The translations under genes and the position numbers were made by a program. A model generated the notes under the pieces. That model was given only the letters and a program-made list of their open reading frames with translations. It did not search any database and had not been told where the DNA came from. A stretch of 64,000 nt of DNA from Anoplopoma fimbria (lineage: Eukaryota; Chordata; Actinopteri; Perciformes; Anoplopomatidae): positions 6,076,745 to 6,140,744 of the forward strand of contig NC_072472.1 of the NCBI RefSeq assembly GCF_027596085.1, written 5' to 3'. Shown here piece after piece: positions 1 through 58,730 of the stretch. The first letter of the stretch is position 1, and every line of letters begins with the position of its first letter.

Positions 1-217
1 ACTCACAATACTTTGATATAGAGACCAGCATGTCTGAATATTTCATTAAACTCGTGAGACAGTTTTCCTTTTACACAGTCTACTTCAGTCCCTTTCACTC
101 CAACCGCTTCAATAAGTATCAAATATGTAGGAAAGCCAATGATTTCCCTTCTCTTGATGTACAGCTATTAAAAACATCTGCATCCATCCTAATGCTACAT
201 GTTGGAGTGTGAAGTAC
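1..217 (-). other. RARS1 intron 5 (partial)
   Basis: Intronic by position. No frame encodes the expected next ArgRS segment and I see no other element. Confidence 0.8.
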
Positions 218-318
218 CCGCTTCTTGGACTCCAGTGGGGGGGGCTGCACGCCGTTGATCAGCAGGTTGCTCAACAGTTTGGACACAAACGGCTTCTTCA
301 GTTGAATGTTGATGAACC
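218..318 (-). CDS. rars1: RARS1 coding exon 5
   Basis: Starts in phase 1 (G/GG TTC) and reads [20 protein letters not shown] to ESKKR, then gtactt. Matches human [22 protein letters not shown]. The following exon, with the start of the catalytic domain, is outside the window. Confidence 0.93.
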
Positions 319-3300
319 CTGAAGACACGAAAGGCATCAGAGGTGAAGACGAGGATACAGACTAAAACTAGAGAGTAAGACAGAGTGAGACTCTAGTCTG
401 ACATCAGACGTTAACACAACTACTGACTGGCTATCTGAAGAGATTCAATTAACTATTGTATTTCCACTATTACATATAACCTATTTAGTATAACTGGAAG
501 TTTAAGTCAAGTTGTGCGTTTATGCTCGGCTGTTAGATTTATATTTCAACCATTTCAAAATTTACTGAGTTTTCTGATATTTAAGTATTTTGTTAAAAAG
601 TGACAGATTGTTATTCATCTTTTTCAAGAATGTTTCTGTAAAAGCAAATTGAACTTAATTGAATAACACTATCTTGTTAAGTTGATGGCATCAAGAACAT
701 TTTCAATTTGTGATATATTGTTATTAAAATCCAAACATATTTACTAAATTATTGGTAAATTCATGGTATTGACTAAATGTTTTATTCTTCAAAAAAAATA
801 ATAATTCTGAAATATTAATCCAAAAACAATCTATTTAGTCCGTGGAAAAATAAATGAATGAAAGATTATCTGTTTTGTTTTATTTTTTTAGTTCTTTAAT
901 GTATTTCTATTGTGGCCTTCACTGCCCGGATATAATGCATAGTAATGTTTTTATTGTTGTTAGGCGTTTAATAAACAAAAATATTTCTGAATCTCAGTGA
1001 GGAAAAAAGACAGAAATATCTCTCCAATGCTGCGTCTAATAGCTTCCCAACATCAAGGAAAAGTCATAAAAAAATTAATTAAATAAAATGATCACAGGCA
1101 GATGTTTGGTACCTGGTCCTGCGATTTCAGTTTTCTCGATGAGTTCATTGTCCGGAAGATTCTGGATGATCTTCTCTGCGATTTCCCTCGGGTTGATCTT
1201 CATTCCCTTTGCCTTCAGCATCTGCAACGCGACAAAGTCAGAGGAAGTTTGGCTTAAAATGTGTTGAATGAACAGATACAAAAGTACTAATATCACATTT
1301 TTCATCCTGTGAAGAAACCTTCACAGGTTCTGACCTGCCAGGCAGCTAATATCAGCACATCACTGCAGATCTAAGAGCTAAACAGTGTGTGTAGTAACGA
1401 CTTTGATAAGTTTCATTTCTAAATTTGATGTGTTAGATGTTTAACAGATGATGAAATATGCAGTGGTTGTGTTGGTTCAAGAGTTTGCCACCAAAGTGTA
1501 ATACTAAATGCAGCACTGTTACAATGAAACACCTCAAAATACAATCAGATCATGAAAAAAAACAGGGCTTCCCCCTAATTTATGAACATATCTCTGGTCA
1601 ACACAAGGTTTAAAGTGGTGCTTTTGAGGGAGACACTTCATTTTACAGATAAAAATCAACAAATTGGACGGGCCTGATTAAATAAAAAAAACTTTATATT
1701 CTGTTAAAAATAGTTCCTTTCTGAGAAACGTTTCTTTATTGCTGAAAAGAAAAGGCTTACTACTAAAATAACTGTTTTTAAACCTTGAAAACCAACTAAT
1801 TCTCAAATGTTGTATTTATTTAATCGTAGAAAACTGAAGGCTAGCTATTTATCTTGCACAACCAACTCTGCTCCCAGCAGACCACATGACACATGACAAT
1901 AAAAACCTGTGCAATACATTACACTGTGCAATAATAGTTAAAATAGTTTTTTCTGTCTGTAAATATAATATTTCAGTTATTGTTGATTTTCTACTGTTTT
2001 TTATTGCTTATTTATAATACTTTTATTTTTATTTTTATCTGTCTTTCTTTACTATGTCTCTTGTGTGCACTTTACTCTATGCTGCTGTAAGCCTGCAAAT
2101 GTCCCCGCTGCGGGACTAATAAAGGATTATCTTATCTCTTATCTTATCTTTAAAATTATTCAGGACGTTTAAACAGTTTGAGGATCTATAATCCAACTTT
2201 CATTTAACCGCAGTTAAAGAGTCATTTACTATGATTCACAGACAGACTTGGCAGTCTAACCTGAGCCATGGCCATGGCACTGTTGCACTGGTAGTCTCCA
2301 AACTTGGCCTGCTGGTTGGGCGCCACGGACAGCGGCGGGTCGTCCAGCTCGGGGCAGGAGGCCCGGATGGCCTCGGCGAAAACCTCCTGGAGCCGCTGGT
2401 TTATGTTCATCATGGATTTACCGCAGTCGGCCGTCCTCTCCTCCTGCAGGCTCTGAGGACACACGGCAACATCGGCTTCACTAACATGAACGTAATGATG
2501 AGGGGAAATACAGAGAAGGATTTGGATGATGTGCAGTATAATCTTTTAAGTCATATTTTGGCAAGTCGGCGTCTGTTGGAACAAACATGCCCACAGATGG
2601 GCAGTTGAGAAGTTAATTTATTGCTGCAGGAGGAGTTGGAAAAGCATTTATTTGTTGTTGATTCGTGTTGACAGCAGTTGTCATTTCTAATCTACTGAAA
2701 AGTATAAAACGGACATTTGTACAAGAAACAAGTTAAATAAACAACTAAAGGCTGGAAAATTATAATAAAATCAATAAATTACAAAAACGTTTTAGCCTCG
2801 TGTTTTCAGACAGGTTTATGTTTCAGAGTTTAACATAAATTATCATAAATATTCAGTTACCCATCACCAACATTTGATCTGCTGAACTAACAAATAGATG
2901 AAGCTTTAGATGAGTGAACAGAAGCTTTATCTTTCAAGTCAAAGCAGTCAGCAGAAAAGGAGGAAGTGGTACCCATGTTCAGAGATGAGAGCGCCCCCTG
3001 CTGTTACTCCTGCTGTGTCACTCACCCTCTTCAGGATGTTGATGCGGTACTTCAGTTTGGTGTTTTCATCCCTCAGCCCATCCAGTTGTGCCGATGGACT
3101 CAGGTTCTGTGGTTTCTTTAGGCTCTCGATCTCTGCAGAGAGACTCCGGATCTCCCGCTCCTGGGAAACAAAAGAAAACAACACACATTTACATTTGTGA
3201 TTTGTAAAAACAAACCAATCTTTAGATTTCCTACTTGTGATGCAAGAGCTCGTTCCCGTAGAGAGAACAGGATCTACTCAGCTGAAGTTCATATGCAGTT

Positions 3301-4301
3301 TCAAAGTTCATATACAGATATGACACATATTTTTGGGGATTCAGTTTCACTTACACTTTCCAAGTTATCATTATCACTATTCACTGTGAATAAACATAAA
3401 CTTAGAAATGAAATGAAAAAACAAGAGGTTTTCTTCAGTGTCAAAATAATCCACTGGTTGATGTCTTTAAATGAATTGGTACACTGCAAACAGGAACTGT
3501 TAATAGCTCATGAAAAACACTCTAATTGGTGCCAAAAATATAAACAAATATATCTCCCCGAGCCTGATTATCACCCTAATAGAAGTAAGAAAAATTGATA
3601 GGTGCAACATAAAATGTTTGTCATGATTTAGTTTCGGTGGGACGGACCGTTTAAATAGATATGAATCATAAACATTTAGCCACCACGCTTTCCCATCAGG
3701 AGGAACTCTAATAATAATTTAGGCCATAAAAGAGTTTTATAGCACCTCAAGTCGAGAGTCACAGTGAAACCAAAACCTGCCTCCCTGTCAGGACGTGATG
3801 CAACAAACTGATTACAAAATGACCTCAAAGACTCCCTAAAATTCCTGTGAACTTACATTTTTTCCCCCAAACAATCCAGACTATGTAAACTTTTGATGGA
3901 CGAATTGTTCAATCCGCAGCAAATTTAACTATTCTAATGAAAAAAACAGAAATGACAAGCATTTCCTGGTTTGAGAATCTCAAATGTGATGATTTGCAGG
4001 CTTTACTTTGTCATACCTGAATAATAACTGAACATCTTAAGGTTTTAGGGTGCAAATCTTGCAATTTGAATATGTCAACAGTGACTGTAGGGGATTGTCT
4101 GTAATGTGTATTTTCAGATATGTTATAGAATAAACAATAATCAATTAATCTAGAAAGAACTAGACAAGACCAATCAACAATGAAAACATGAATTCATTGC
4201 AGCCTTAAAGTAATATTTAAATGATGAAACCAGCTTTGCCTTTTATTGGTTACCCCCCAGGATGAGTTATATTTGACTAATAGTGTAACATTAATTAGAT
4301 A

Positions 4302-4358
<57 letters not shown>

Positions 4359-4457
4359 AAACTGTCCTCTGTGCAGAGGAACTTACTCACACAACACTTC
4401 ATTGAGAAATCTGCACATTTTATGCTTTCTATCTATCTATCTATATATATATATCTA

Positions 4458-4516
<59 letters not shown>

Positions 4517-4580
4517 ACATGACTTTGTCTCTCACCTGTTGTTGCAGTCGGGCTGTGGTCTCGGTTAATCGGTCTCCCAT
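218..4580 (-). CDS. rars1: Arginyl-tRNA synthetase, cytoplasmic (5' part, five coding exons, runs off left edge)
   Basis: The product charges tRNA-Arg with arginine in the cytosol; its N-terminal extension docks it in the multi-tRNA-synthetase complex. The joined exons (4536-4580, 3026-3160, 2261-2452, 1113-1221, 218-318) give 194 codons with consistent phases and GT-AG borders. Residues 1-60 form a leptad-type helix matching the leucine-zipper extension. Residues about 75-194 match the class I ArgRS N-terminal domain ([32 protein letters not shown]). The HIGH and KMSK-type catalytic motifs are not in the window; the next expected exon (VIVDFSSPN...) is absent from 1-217. WWC1 lies upstream on the same strand. 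Identity rests on alignment from memory to human RARS1 and is very secure. Confidence 0.96.
319..1112 (-). other. RARS1 intron 4
   Basis: AT-rich spacer between exons 5 and 4. No recognisable gene, repeat or RNA seen. Confidence 0.8.
1113..1221 (-). CDS. rars1: RARS1 coding exon 4
   Basis: Reads [18 protein letters not shown] through EIAGPG, ending in phase 1 with CCAG/gtacca. It aligns without gaps to the human segment that begins MLKTKEQKVNPREIAENI. Acceptor is ttgcag. Confidence 0.95.
1222..2260 (-). other. RARS1 intron 3
   Basis: Holds the retrotransposon 3' end at 1855-2155; the rest is AT-rich with nothing recognisable. Confidence 0.8.
1855..2155 (+). mobile_element. Fish non-LTR retrotransposon 3' end with (TTATC)n tail
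   Basis: The segment contains the TGTGCAATA words, a T/A-rich stretch, then CCCCGCTGCGGGACTAATAA and a short TTATC/TATCT tandem tail. This layout is common at 3' ends of teleost LINEs (Rex1/CR1-type and relatives). Only the 3' untranslated end is present, as with 5'-truncated insertions. It is antisense to RARS1. Family name is from memory. Confidence 0.65.
2261..2452 (-). CDS. rars1: RARS1 coding exon 3 (start of ArgRS N-terminal domain)
   Basis: 64 codons from [16 protein letters not shown] to CNSAMAMAQ; acceptor cctcag, donor gttaga. It carries two adjacent Met codons (residues 74-75) at the place where the mammalian short isoform starts (Met73). The motif [14 protein letters not shown] is a hallmark of the ArgRS N-terminal domain. 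Confidence 0.95.
2453..3025 (-). other. RARS1 intron 2
   Basis: AT-rich intron. The open frame that crosses exon 3 on the plus strand is an antisense shadow. Nothing else recognised. Confidence 0.8.
3026..3160 (-). CDS. rars1: RARS1 coding exon 2 (leucine zipper)
   Basis: 45 codons, from [16 protein letters not shown] to [10 protein letters not shown], with acceptor tttcccag and donor gtgagt. The heptad-spaced Leu/Ile pattern is the zipper that in mammals binds AIMP1 and the synthetase complex. Same length as the human segment. Confidence 0.95.
4306..4356. repeat. (TG)n microsatellite, about 25 copies
   Basis: Uninterrupted TG on the plus strand within RARS1 intron 1. Confidence 0.97.
4427..4513. 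repeat. (ATCT)n/(AT)n compound microsatellite
   Basis: Begins with ATCT units, then becomes pure AT up to 22 nt from the exon 1 donor of RARS1. Confidence 0.97.
4536..4580 (-). CDS. rars1: RARS1 coding exon 1
   Basis: Fifteen codons ([15 protein letters not shown]) end in CAG followed by gtgaga. The start has a strong context (AAAG before ATGG). Length and the RLQQQ end match the human first coding segment of 15 residues. A long TA repeat begins about 22 nt past the donor in intron 1. Confidence 0.93.
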
Positions 4581-4625
4581 CTTTCCTTAAACTCTTCTGT
4601 CGGCTCTGGTGCTGAATCTCGTGGC

Positions 4626-4634
4626 TGATGAAAC
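4626..4634 (+). promoter_or_regulatory. ATF4/C-EBP composite (CARE-like) word TGATGAAAC
   Basis: Identical to the amino-acid response core known from the asparagine synthetase promoter. It lies 46 bp upstream of the RARS1 ATG, in the leader or core promoter. Nine bases can occur by chance, so function is inferred from gene type and position. Confidence 0.4.
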
Positions 4635-4670
4635 AGAGCAATGAGGAAGAACTCCACAACTTTAAAATAT

Positions 4671-4693
4671 ACTTCCGGGACAGGATACGTCAT
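4671..4693. promoter_or_regulatory. Paired ETS and CRE-like words
   Basis: ACTTCCGGG (ETS family, reverse orientation) is followed six bases later by TACGTCAT (CREB/ATF-like). Such pairs mark many CpG-poor housekeeping promoters. Confidence 0.5.
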
Positions 4694-4779
4694 CAGCTTC
4701 TTCTTCTTCTTCGTGTGTCCCGCCGGGTCGCTAAACGTCGTAAAGGGAACACAGCGCCCCCTCCTGTATGCTGTATGCA

Positions 4780-5161
4780 GCAACATAACGCCCACTAGGC
4801 TACACTGCATTAGTAAATATTGAGATTATAATAATAATATGCTGCACTAAATACATTTGATTGCTATGTTTTCATTTCAAATAAATAAAAAAAAAACTTA
4901 TAATAACCTTATAAATTAACCCACATTGGTAAAAATCAAACCTGTAGAACTTTTTTGGCTTGTGCGCAACATAACGTCCACTAGGCTACACTGCATTAGT
5001 AAATATTGAGATAATAATTATTATTTGCTGCACTAAATACATGTGACAGTTGTGGTTTGATTTCAAATAAATAAATAAAACTTATAATAACCTTATAAAT
5101 TAACCCACATTGGTAAAAATCAAACCTGTAGAACTCATTTGTTTTAACTTTTTTGGCTTGT
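4780..5161. repeat. Tandem duplication of a roughly 185-bp unit
   Basis: The segment from about 4780 (AACATAACGCCCACTAGGCT) recurs from about 4969 with few changes, through the shared end ACTTTTTTGGCTTGTG near 4961 and 5161. The second copy has a small internal insertion. It lies just upstream of the RARS1 promoter. Confidence 0.9.
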
Positions 5162-5734
5162 GACACCTTATGAAAAAAGCAGGACCTTTTAGATTTATCT
5201 TGTGACCCTTAGGTTGGGAACCATTGGACTAAACTAGCATCTATATATAAAGAAGTATACTGTAAGCAAGTATAGTTTGCCGATAATACCAAGTATGATT
5301 TTCTATTCAAGACTTGTACTTGTAATATAATAATTTTACATTTACATTACTTTTACTGAAGTAAATGATCTAGTTGCTAGAGACAATATTTAATCAGTGA
5401 TCACTAATAAGATCTATATGTATTGTGTTCTTCAAACGTACATTAGCTACTTGTTTGAATATGATACGGATAATTAAGCCCTGATACAGAAACAGGATTG
5501 CTGTCCTTTGCATGTACACGAACACTCACCATGATGAAATGTTTTGGTATAGTGAATCTTAAAAGGAAAAGCTGAAATAAAATGTAAAGAATAAATCCTG
5601 TAAAAAAAAAAAGTGCATTACATCTATACTTAGAGGTCATAAGGGACTTTAAGAGGCATATAAATAAGAGAAATACAAAAACTAATTTCTGAACCCACAA
5701 AACACATCAAAATAGAAGAGAAGAACTTTTTTTT
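5162..5734. other. Intergenic spacer between RARS1 promoter and possible WWC1 3' end
   Basis: AT-rich. Includes a short dispersed-repeat-like phrase (GGTTGGGAACCATTGGACTA at 5213-5232). No gene seen. Confidence 0.6.
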
Positions 5735-8700
5735 TTTATTTGTTGTGAAACTACAAAACATATTGTTTGGTTTATTTTTTTGTGCTGGTGAAATATTTAC
5801 AAATCTGGTCGATAGTACAGTGTCTGAGAATAAAATTCACAGCTTTTCGGGACTCTCGCGATACAAAGAAAAACAGGAAAAGCACACCCAAATCACAAAG
5901 TGCAATAAATACATGCTGTATGTTTCTGGTAGCCGCCTCCATACACATTACCAGGTTCATCACCAGTCGTAATACAAACAGATTAATTAGGGAAAAAAAC
6001 AATAATCAAATAAGGGAAGAAAAAAAAAATGCAATTGAACTTCAAAAAAAACAAACAAGAATTATATCACAACCTACATGATGAAAAAATAATTATTTGT
6101 GACTAACAGCATTTGTTTTTTTCTCTGAATGATTGTGATTTCTTGTAGCAAAAATCTACATTCCTTCATCCAGATGTTGTTAAATATAAATGAGTCTTTT
6201 TTTGTGTGTTTTGATTTGGAGGTTAAACAACATTCGGTCGATCACGACAAAGTTCCATGGACTTAAAAACAGACTGTTCCTACACAGAGAGTCCTATTCT
6301 TTAAAACTACTCGCTCTACAGTGGAGGAAAACAACAAAACAACAAACACTTTACATTCGGGAAAATCAATGCAAACGTTTCTCTACATTTCCAGCTTCTT
6401 TCAGATCACATAATGGCGGCCATGTTTGGACATTTAAAAGAAAAAAAAGAAATGATAGTTTACGTGTTGCTTTCCAAAAGGCACACTCTCTCACATAACC
6501 GCAAAAGGCTTTCATTTATTTCACAGTGTTCCCCACAGTTAAACCCCTCAGTCCCACGAGAGCTGCATTCACACTGCGGGAGGAAACCAGATGTGATGTG
6601 CTTCTGTCAAATGACTCGTGACCTCAGTCTGAACAGTCAGATCGGAATTCCCACGTCTTTTATGTTGCTTAAGTTTGTCGTGACGATGGAGCGATTTAGT
6701 GGAGAGAAAGTGAGGTGTTAAGGTGTATTCGGACATCGTAAATTGCAATAATTTTGATCAACCCCTTCAGGATGCACGATTATCTACAATGACACCGATC
6801 TCAGACTCAACTAATTGTGTTTAAAAGCAGTTAAAGAGAGACCGCTCGGACGTAGAAGCTTTGATCAAAGAAGGCCGAAGGGTAAAGAAATATTACTGCG
6901 GCCTCAGTTCCTGCTTGTGTACTTCTATGTGAGCATCGGGTGTTAAATCTTTGGTATTGATATTTTGTACATTGTTAAGTTCAGATATGTGACTGTTCAG
7001 ACTGATATGAGAACCAAACATTTAGTTCCTGCAATGTGAACGCAGCCTCAGAGTGAACATCCTCACAGCTTTTGATTCAGTTCACATCAATTTTCCCTCC
7101 ATTTTTTCTCGTCTTTTTCTAGACGAGGTGAGAACAGCTGCAGTGTTGTTGGATTATTTATGTATTTGTGTGATATTTATCATTCCTATAAACAAGTGTG
7201 CAATATGTTCCTACTTAAATGTGTTGTGACTTTCTTTTTTTGTGGAATTAAAACATTTACAGTATTAACTTTTTGGGAGATCACTGAAGGATTGAAGGGT
7301 GACGTAGGAGGGAAAAGGAACAGAAGGTGGAGACAGTTAAAGAAAATGGGTCAAAATCAACTTCCTCTGTTGGTCTTAAACATACACACACACTGAAGGC
7401 AACACATGAACTACACAAGCCCCAAAAAAAAGAAAGTTAAAGGTCGACTCTCCTCTGGATCTGATCTACAGTTCAAACATCTTATGAGCTACTGTTTATC
7501 TACAAACAGAGAAACAGAGTAACATCTGGAATGACAGCAGCAGAGAGGTTTTTTTTGTCAGCTACATTCTTGTTTACACCGGGAATGGAAACATGATTAT
7601 GTGAAGGGATTGTGTCACATGATCGACACTTTCATCCAAAGCACCCAACGTACCCGAAACAGAAGATTAGTACGGTGACCCAGCAAGAAGTGAAACGCTG
7701 ATGATGAACTCAGCATGTCTGACCATCATTTCTGAATCAATCTGGGATTATTTGTTTCTGATAAAGCAGCGTGGAGTTCATTTACCAGCGAGCTGGGTGG
7801 GAGATTCTGGGACTATGACTCAAAACAACAGCAAAACATCACAGTTGAGGGACTTCTAGTCCATTTTAAGGCTGTAAACTCAACATTTATATATGAAATT
7901 TGGAGAAATTGTTAAAAGGACTTGAGGTTATCAAGCTAAAATCATTTCTTTTTCATGTTCTGATTCACTGCTTTCTGCTATTTTATTGTTTTTTTGTTGT
8001 CCTTGTAGTTGTTTTCTTATTTCTTTTTTCCCCCCTTAATCTCCCTTTAGTGATTTAGAGCCACAAAAGTAACTTGTTTTCAATCTGTGATGCACAAGAT
8101 GTTTTATTATTCAGTGTCCAATGGATAACATTTTTCAAAATGTTCTACATTTATCTACATTTCCCAGAATGCCTTTTAGCAACTTTTTTTTGTGTAGTTT
8201 AGTTGTATCTGTTTTTCATATTTTTCAGAGTTTTCTTTTTTATTAATGCTATGAGGTGATAATGATTTCCGCCACAAAGTAGTGCCGCCGTGGTTAGTAT
8301 TTGTAAATCTCTCTTGTAGTGCTTCTTTTCATTTTGTCAGTTAGATGTATCTTTGGACTGTGGTCACTAAACTCTATGTAGAAGAAATATGATAAGAAAC
8401 TGGTCATAAAAATGAGGTAGTAAGCAAAGTAATGAGAACGCTTTTCCAGTTCTTATTGAAAACTAAAACTGTCTTGTTGCTGCAATGCATTCTGGTCTAT
8501 TTCCTACTCCTATGGTTGTTTAATTTGGCCTCTATGTATCTTCTCCGATGTGAAAGTCAGTTTAAAAGGCTAACTCAAGATTAAAGTCCTCCCTCTGACA
8601 CCAAAACGGCCTCAAGAAATCTTAGAGGATTAAAAAAATAACCTTTAGAAACATAAAATATATCAACAAGAGTTTTACTTTAACGCAGGTGAATTTTTGA

Positions 8701-9270
8701 AAGAAAAAAAAGGACAACTTCTACAACAGCTACTCAACATCCAGGTACAAAAACAAAGAGTCAGTAATCAAAAGATGTGCCAGAGTCGAGGTCTGCTGCT
8801 GATTTATAAGTCAGGTTGCCTTGGAAACAGAAGTCAGACATCCAGAAGTCTTCACTGAGCTGAATGGAAATCACGTAGCGGGAGCACAAACAGTTAACTA
8901 ACTCTACTCCGTCATGTCAGAGGTGTAGAATGACAATCCTTCTGAACAGATACAGGTAAATACACTTTCTCCTCTGATTTACAAAGCAGATCACCAAGAA
9001 AGTGCCCAAAATTATGTTATATATTTATTCAGTTTGCTTGAAATTACTTTTAGAGTTTTAGCATTCTGGAGGGCCAACAAAAAAATATATTTTATTTCCT
9101 TTTACATTGATTCTCTGAATGCACTTATTTCTCAAACTTCAATGCAGTCCTTAATATATAACCCTTATATAACCCTTAAAAACGTTATATTCACATACAC
9201 TAGAAGGGTCTAACGATCCAAAACAGAACACTGGTGCTTTGATTTAGGCAGATCATTTGCAAATAATACC

Positions 9271-9291
9271 TTTTTTTTTTTTTTTTTTTTT
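9271..9291. repeat. Poly-T run (21)
   Basis: Uninterrupted T tract on the plus strand; on the minus strand a poly-A run, possibly a retroposon tail. Confidence 0.9.
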
Positions 9292-9706
9292 GTGATTGGT
9301 TACAGGACTGTTTTAACTTTTAGCTTAAACTTAAATTTATTTAACTTGTAATTAATTGTGGTATGGCGCAAGACGAGAGGATTGAAACCTGCGGAAATTC
9401 ATTTCTTGGCCTCTTGGGGGCGGCACAACAATACGTAGTCATTTGAACTCATTGTAAATCTAAAACCATCGATTAGTGCAGCTTTAAAGACTTGATCAGA
9501 AGATAGTTGGGTTCAGTTTCTGCTGGGTCACCATGCTAACCTTATAGAGATTCAGCTGCAGAGCATCCAGTTTGATGAGACATGAGAGCGACTCAGATAT
9601 GTATCCAAAACATCCAGTTATGGGTTGAAACAGAAGGAAGGAAAGTCTGATAATTAAAACAAATTTTTTAGTTCACAGTCATCAAAAATACATTTGATCT
9701 TCACTT

Positions 9707-9807
<101 letters not shown>

Positions 9808-10014
9808 CGACAATCTTCCTGTGCTTTCGACAATCAACAATCATTCCAGCGCATTCGAGGCAAAGGTTTTTGGATTTCTTTTTAATTTTTTCCAAAAACC
9901 CACATCAAGTTTCTTTTTTTCTTTTTTTTTTTTAACTTTTATCTCAAGTTACTTAAAGTGCAGACTATCCGATCATCTACCTGAGTGTTAGTGAGAGTTA
10001 ATGTTGTTTCTACA

Positions 10015-10018
<4 letters not shown>

Positions 10019-10089
<71 letters not shown>
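10019..10089. repeat. (TG)n microsatellite, about 35 copies
   Basis: Second uninterrupted TG array 213 bp from the previous one, in the WWC1 downstream region. Confidence 0.98.
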
Positions 10090-10091
<2 letters not shown>

Positions 10092-10947
10092 CTGTTGAGA
10101 GACAATCATGATTACTTTCTTATACTTTTGACCTGAAGTGAGAAGAATCTCACCTCTTGAATCATCACATCCAGTTCATTCAACAGTGTTTGTAAAGTAA
10201 AGAAACAATCCAGTTTTCCTCTCTTGCTGTCGTAGCATTCAGCTAACGAGGCCGGAGCTCAAACAGAAGGCATGCTGATGATGATGATGATGATGCTGAT
10301 TTTGAACCATCTGTGCTTTCTATATTGTTCACAGCAGACAAGCTTCAGGTGTGCTTATGTTTGTCTGTGCATAAAGTTTTCAAAATGCTTTAAAAAAAAA
10401 AAAACACAAAAACTGGAAGGGCAATATTACATGTCTCTTAACTTTAGATATTTATTTTGTGTTATCATCAGCTTAAGTTGCTTATTTTGCTTCAGTACCA
10501 TTGTTTTGTGCTATATACATATATATCTGTTTGTCCAAATGTGTCATTTTAGTACAAAACTCTTTGTATGCACATGTGTGACCGTGTGACTTTGTGCTGG
10601 AATGATTTTAAACACCTAAGAGCCTATAAATAGCCTGTTAGTAACAGAAACACAACTATACACAAAGTGGAAGAGAGAGTGAAATAATAATAATAATAAT
10701 AAAAAAAGAAAGCTCTAGCAGTGCTATCACTAATTTACAAACAAAGACTATCCACATAAGAAACGTTGAGCTCTTTAAAAAACGTGTTTCTTCACGTTTT
10801 TAGAGTGTTTTTCTCTACTTAACAAATCATTATGGTTGGGTTTTTTTTAAATTCTTCATAACACCGCCAAACGTTTGCTTCATTTGAATGGGAACAGCAG
10901 GTTTAAGACTGGAGGAGGGGGGGGGAGAAATACTTTGAAATGGTTCT

Positions 10948-58054
<47,107 letters not shown>

Positions 58055-58250
58055 GTCAGGCGAGTCTCCATGTAATTAACTCCTCTCTACTCAAAATCAT
58101 AACGAAGGGAAACCATCGCTTTTCTCTGTCATCATCATCATCATCATCATCATCATCAACAGTGTGGGCAGCTATTCCCCAAATCCCTCTGATGCAGTTT
58201 GGATTAGGCCATAATAATAATAATAATAATCCATAATAATCCACAGATTA
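58055..58250 (-). other. wwc1: WWC1 5' leader (proximal) with uORFs and CAT/ATA repeats
   Basis: On the minus strand a 14-codon uORF starts at 58100 and stops at 58056, one base before the main ATG. A second upstream ATG at 58071 is out of frame and overlaps the coding start. An ATG/CAT trinucleotide array (58130-58158) and an ATA array (58211-58230) are also present. Assumes the leader is unspliced here. Confidence 0.55.
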
Positions 58251-58730
58251 ACAAGAAATGGAAATTAAAAGTGGGAAATGTTTATAAAAAAAATAATAAT
58301 AAAAAAAAAAATCAGTATATAAGACACCAGTTCATTCCCATGTGAGTGTCAATGTAAACATTAGTCGTTAAGGCAGAGCCGCGTTGCTATGCGACCAGTT
58401 CTTCCAGTTGTGAACGCGTGTTGTTGCAACTTTTTCCAAAAAAAAAAAAAAAAAAATCGAACGCAGAACTCCCGAGGTTGCCTAGTAACAACTTTTGCAG
58501 TAAACCGAAAACTCTACTCTAATCATCCACGGTCCACTGCCGTAAACAGAAACAGCGTCGAAGTCTACTAACCTAAAGAAGAAAAAAAAAAAATGTCAAA
58601 AAAAATAATATAGAAACAGCGGGCAGAGCAGGATTGTAGTGTTTCACAACCACAGTCGTCACAAGTGGGGTTTAAAAAAAATTTAAAAAATTAAATTAAA
58701 TCCTCTAAAATCCTGGCTCCTCTTCTCGAC
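58251..58730. other. Upstream of WWC1, A-rich stretch
   Basis: AT-rich with A runs (58438-58456). Either leader or intron; I cannot decide. Confidence 0.5.

Larger units (their letters stand above)
3161..4535 (-). other. RARS1 intron 1
   Basis: Contains a TG microsatellite and a long TA/TATC microsatellite close to the exon 1 donor; otherwise unremarkable AT-rich sequence. Confidence 0.8.
4581..4760 (-). promoter_or_regulatory. rars1: RARS1 5' UTR and proximal promoter (inferred)
   Basis: No TATA box is seen, as expected for a housekeeping gene. The zone has an ETS-type word CCCGGAAGT (4671-4679, minus strand), a CRE-like TACGTCAT (4686-4693) and an ATF4/CHOP composite word TGATGAAAC (4626-4634, plus strand). 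The transcription start is not determined. Position directly upstream of a well-supported start codon is the main support. Confidence 0.6.

Noticed and set aside
2231..2608. 125-codon plus-strand frame
   Set aside because: Antisense shadow of RARS1 exon 3 running into intron.
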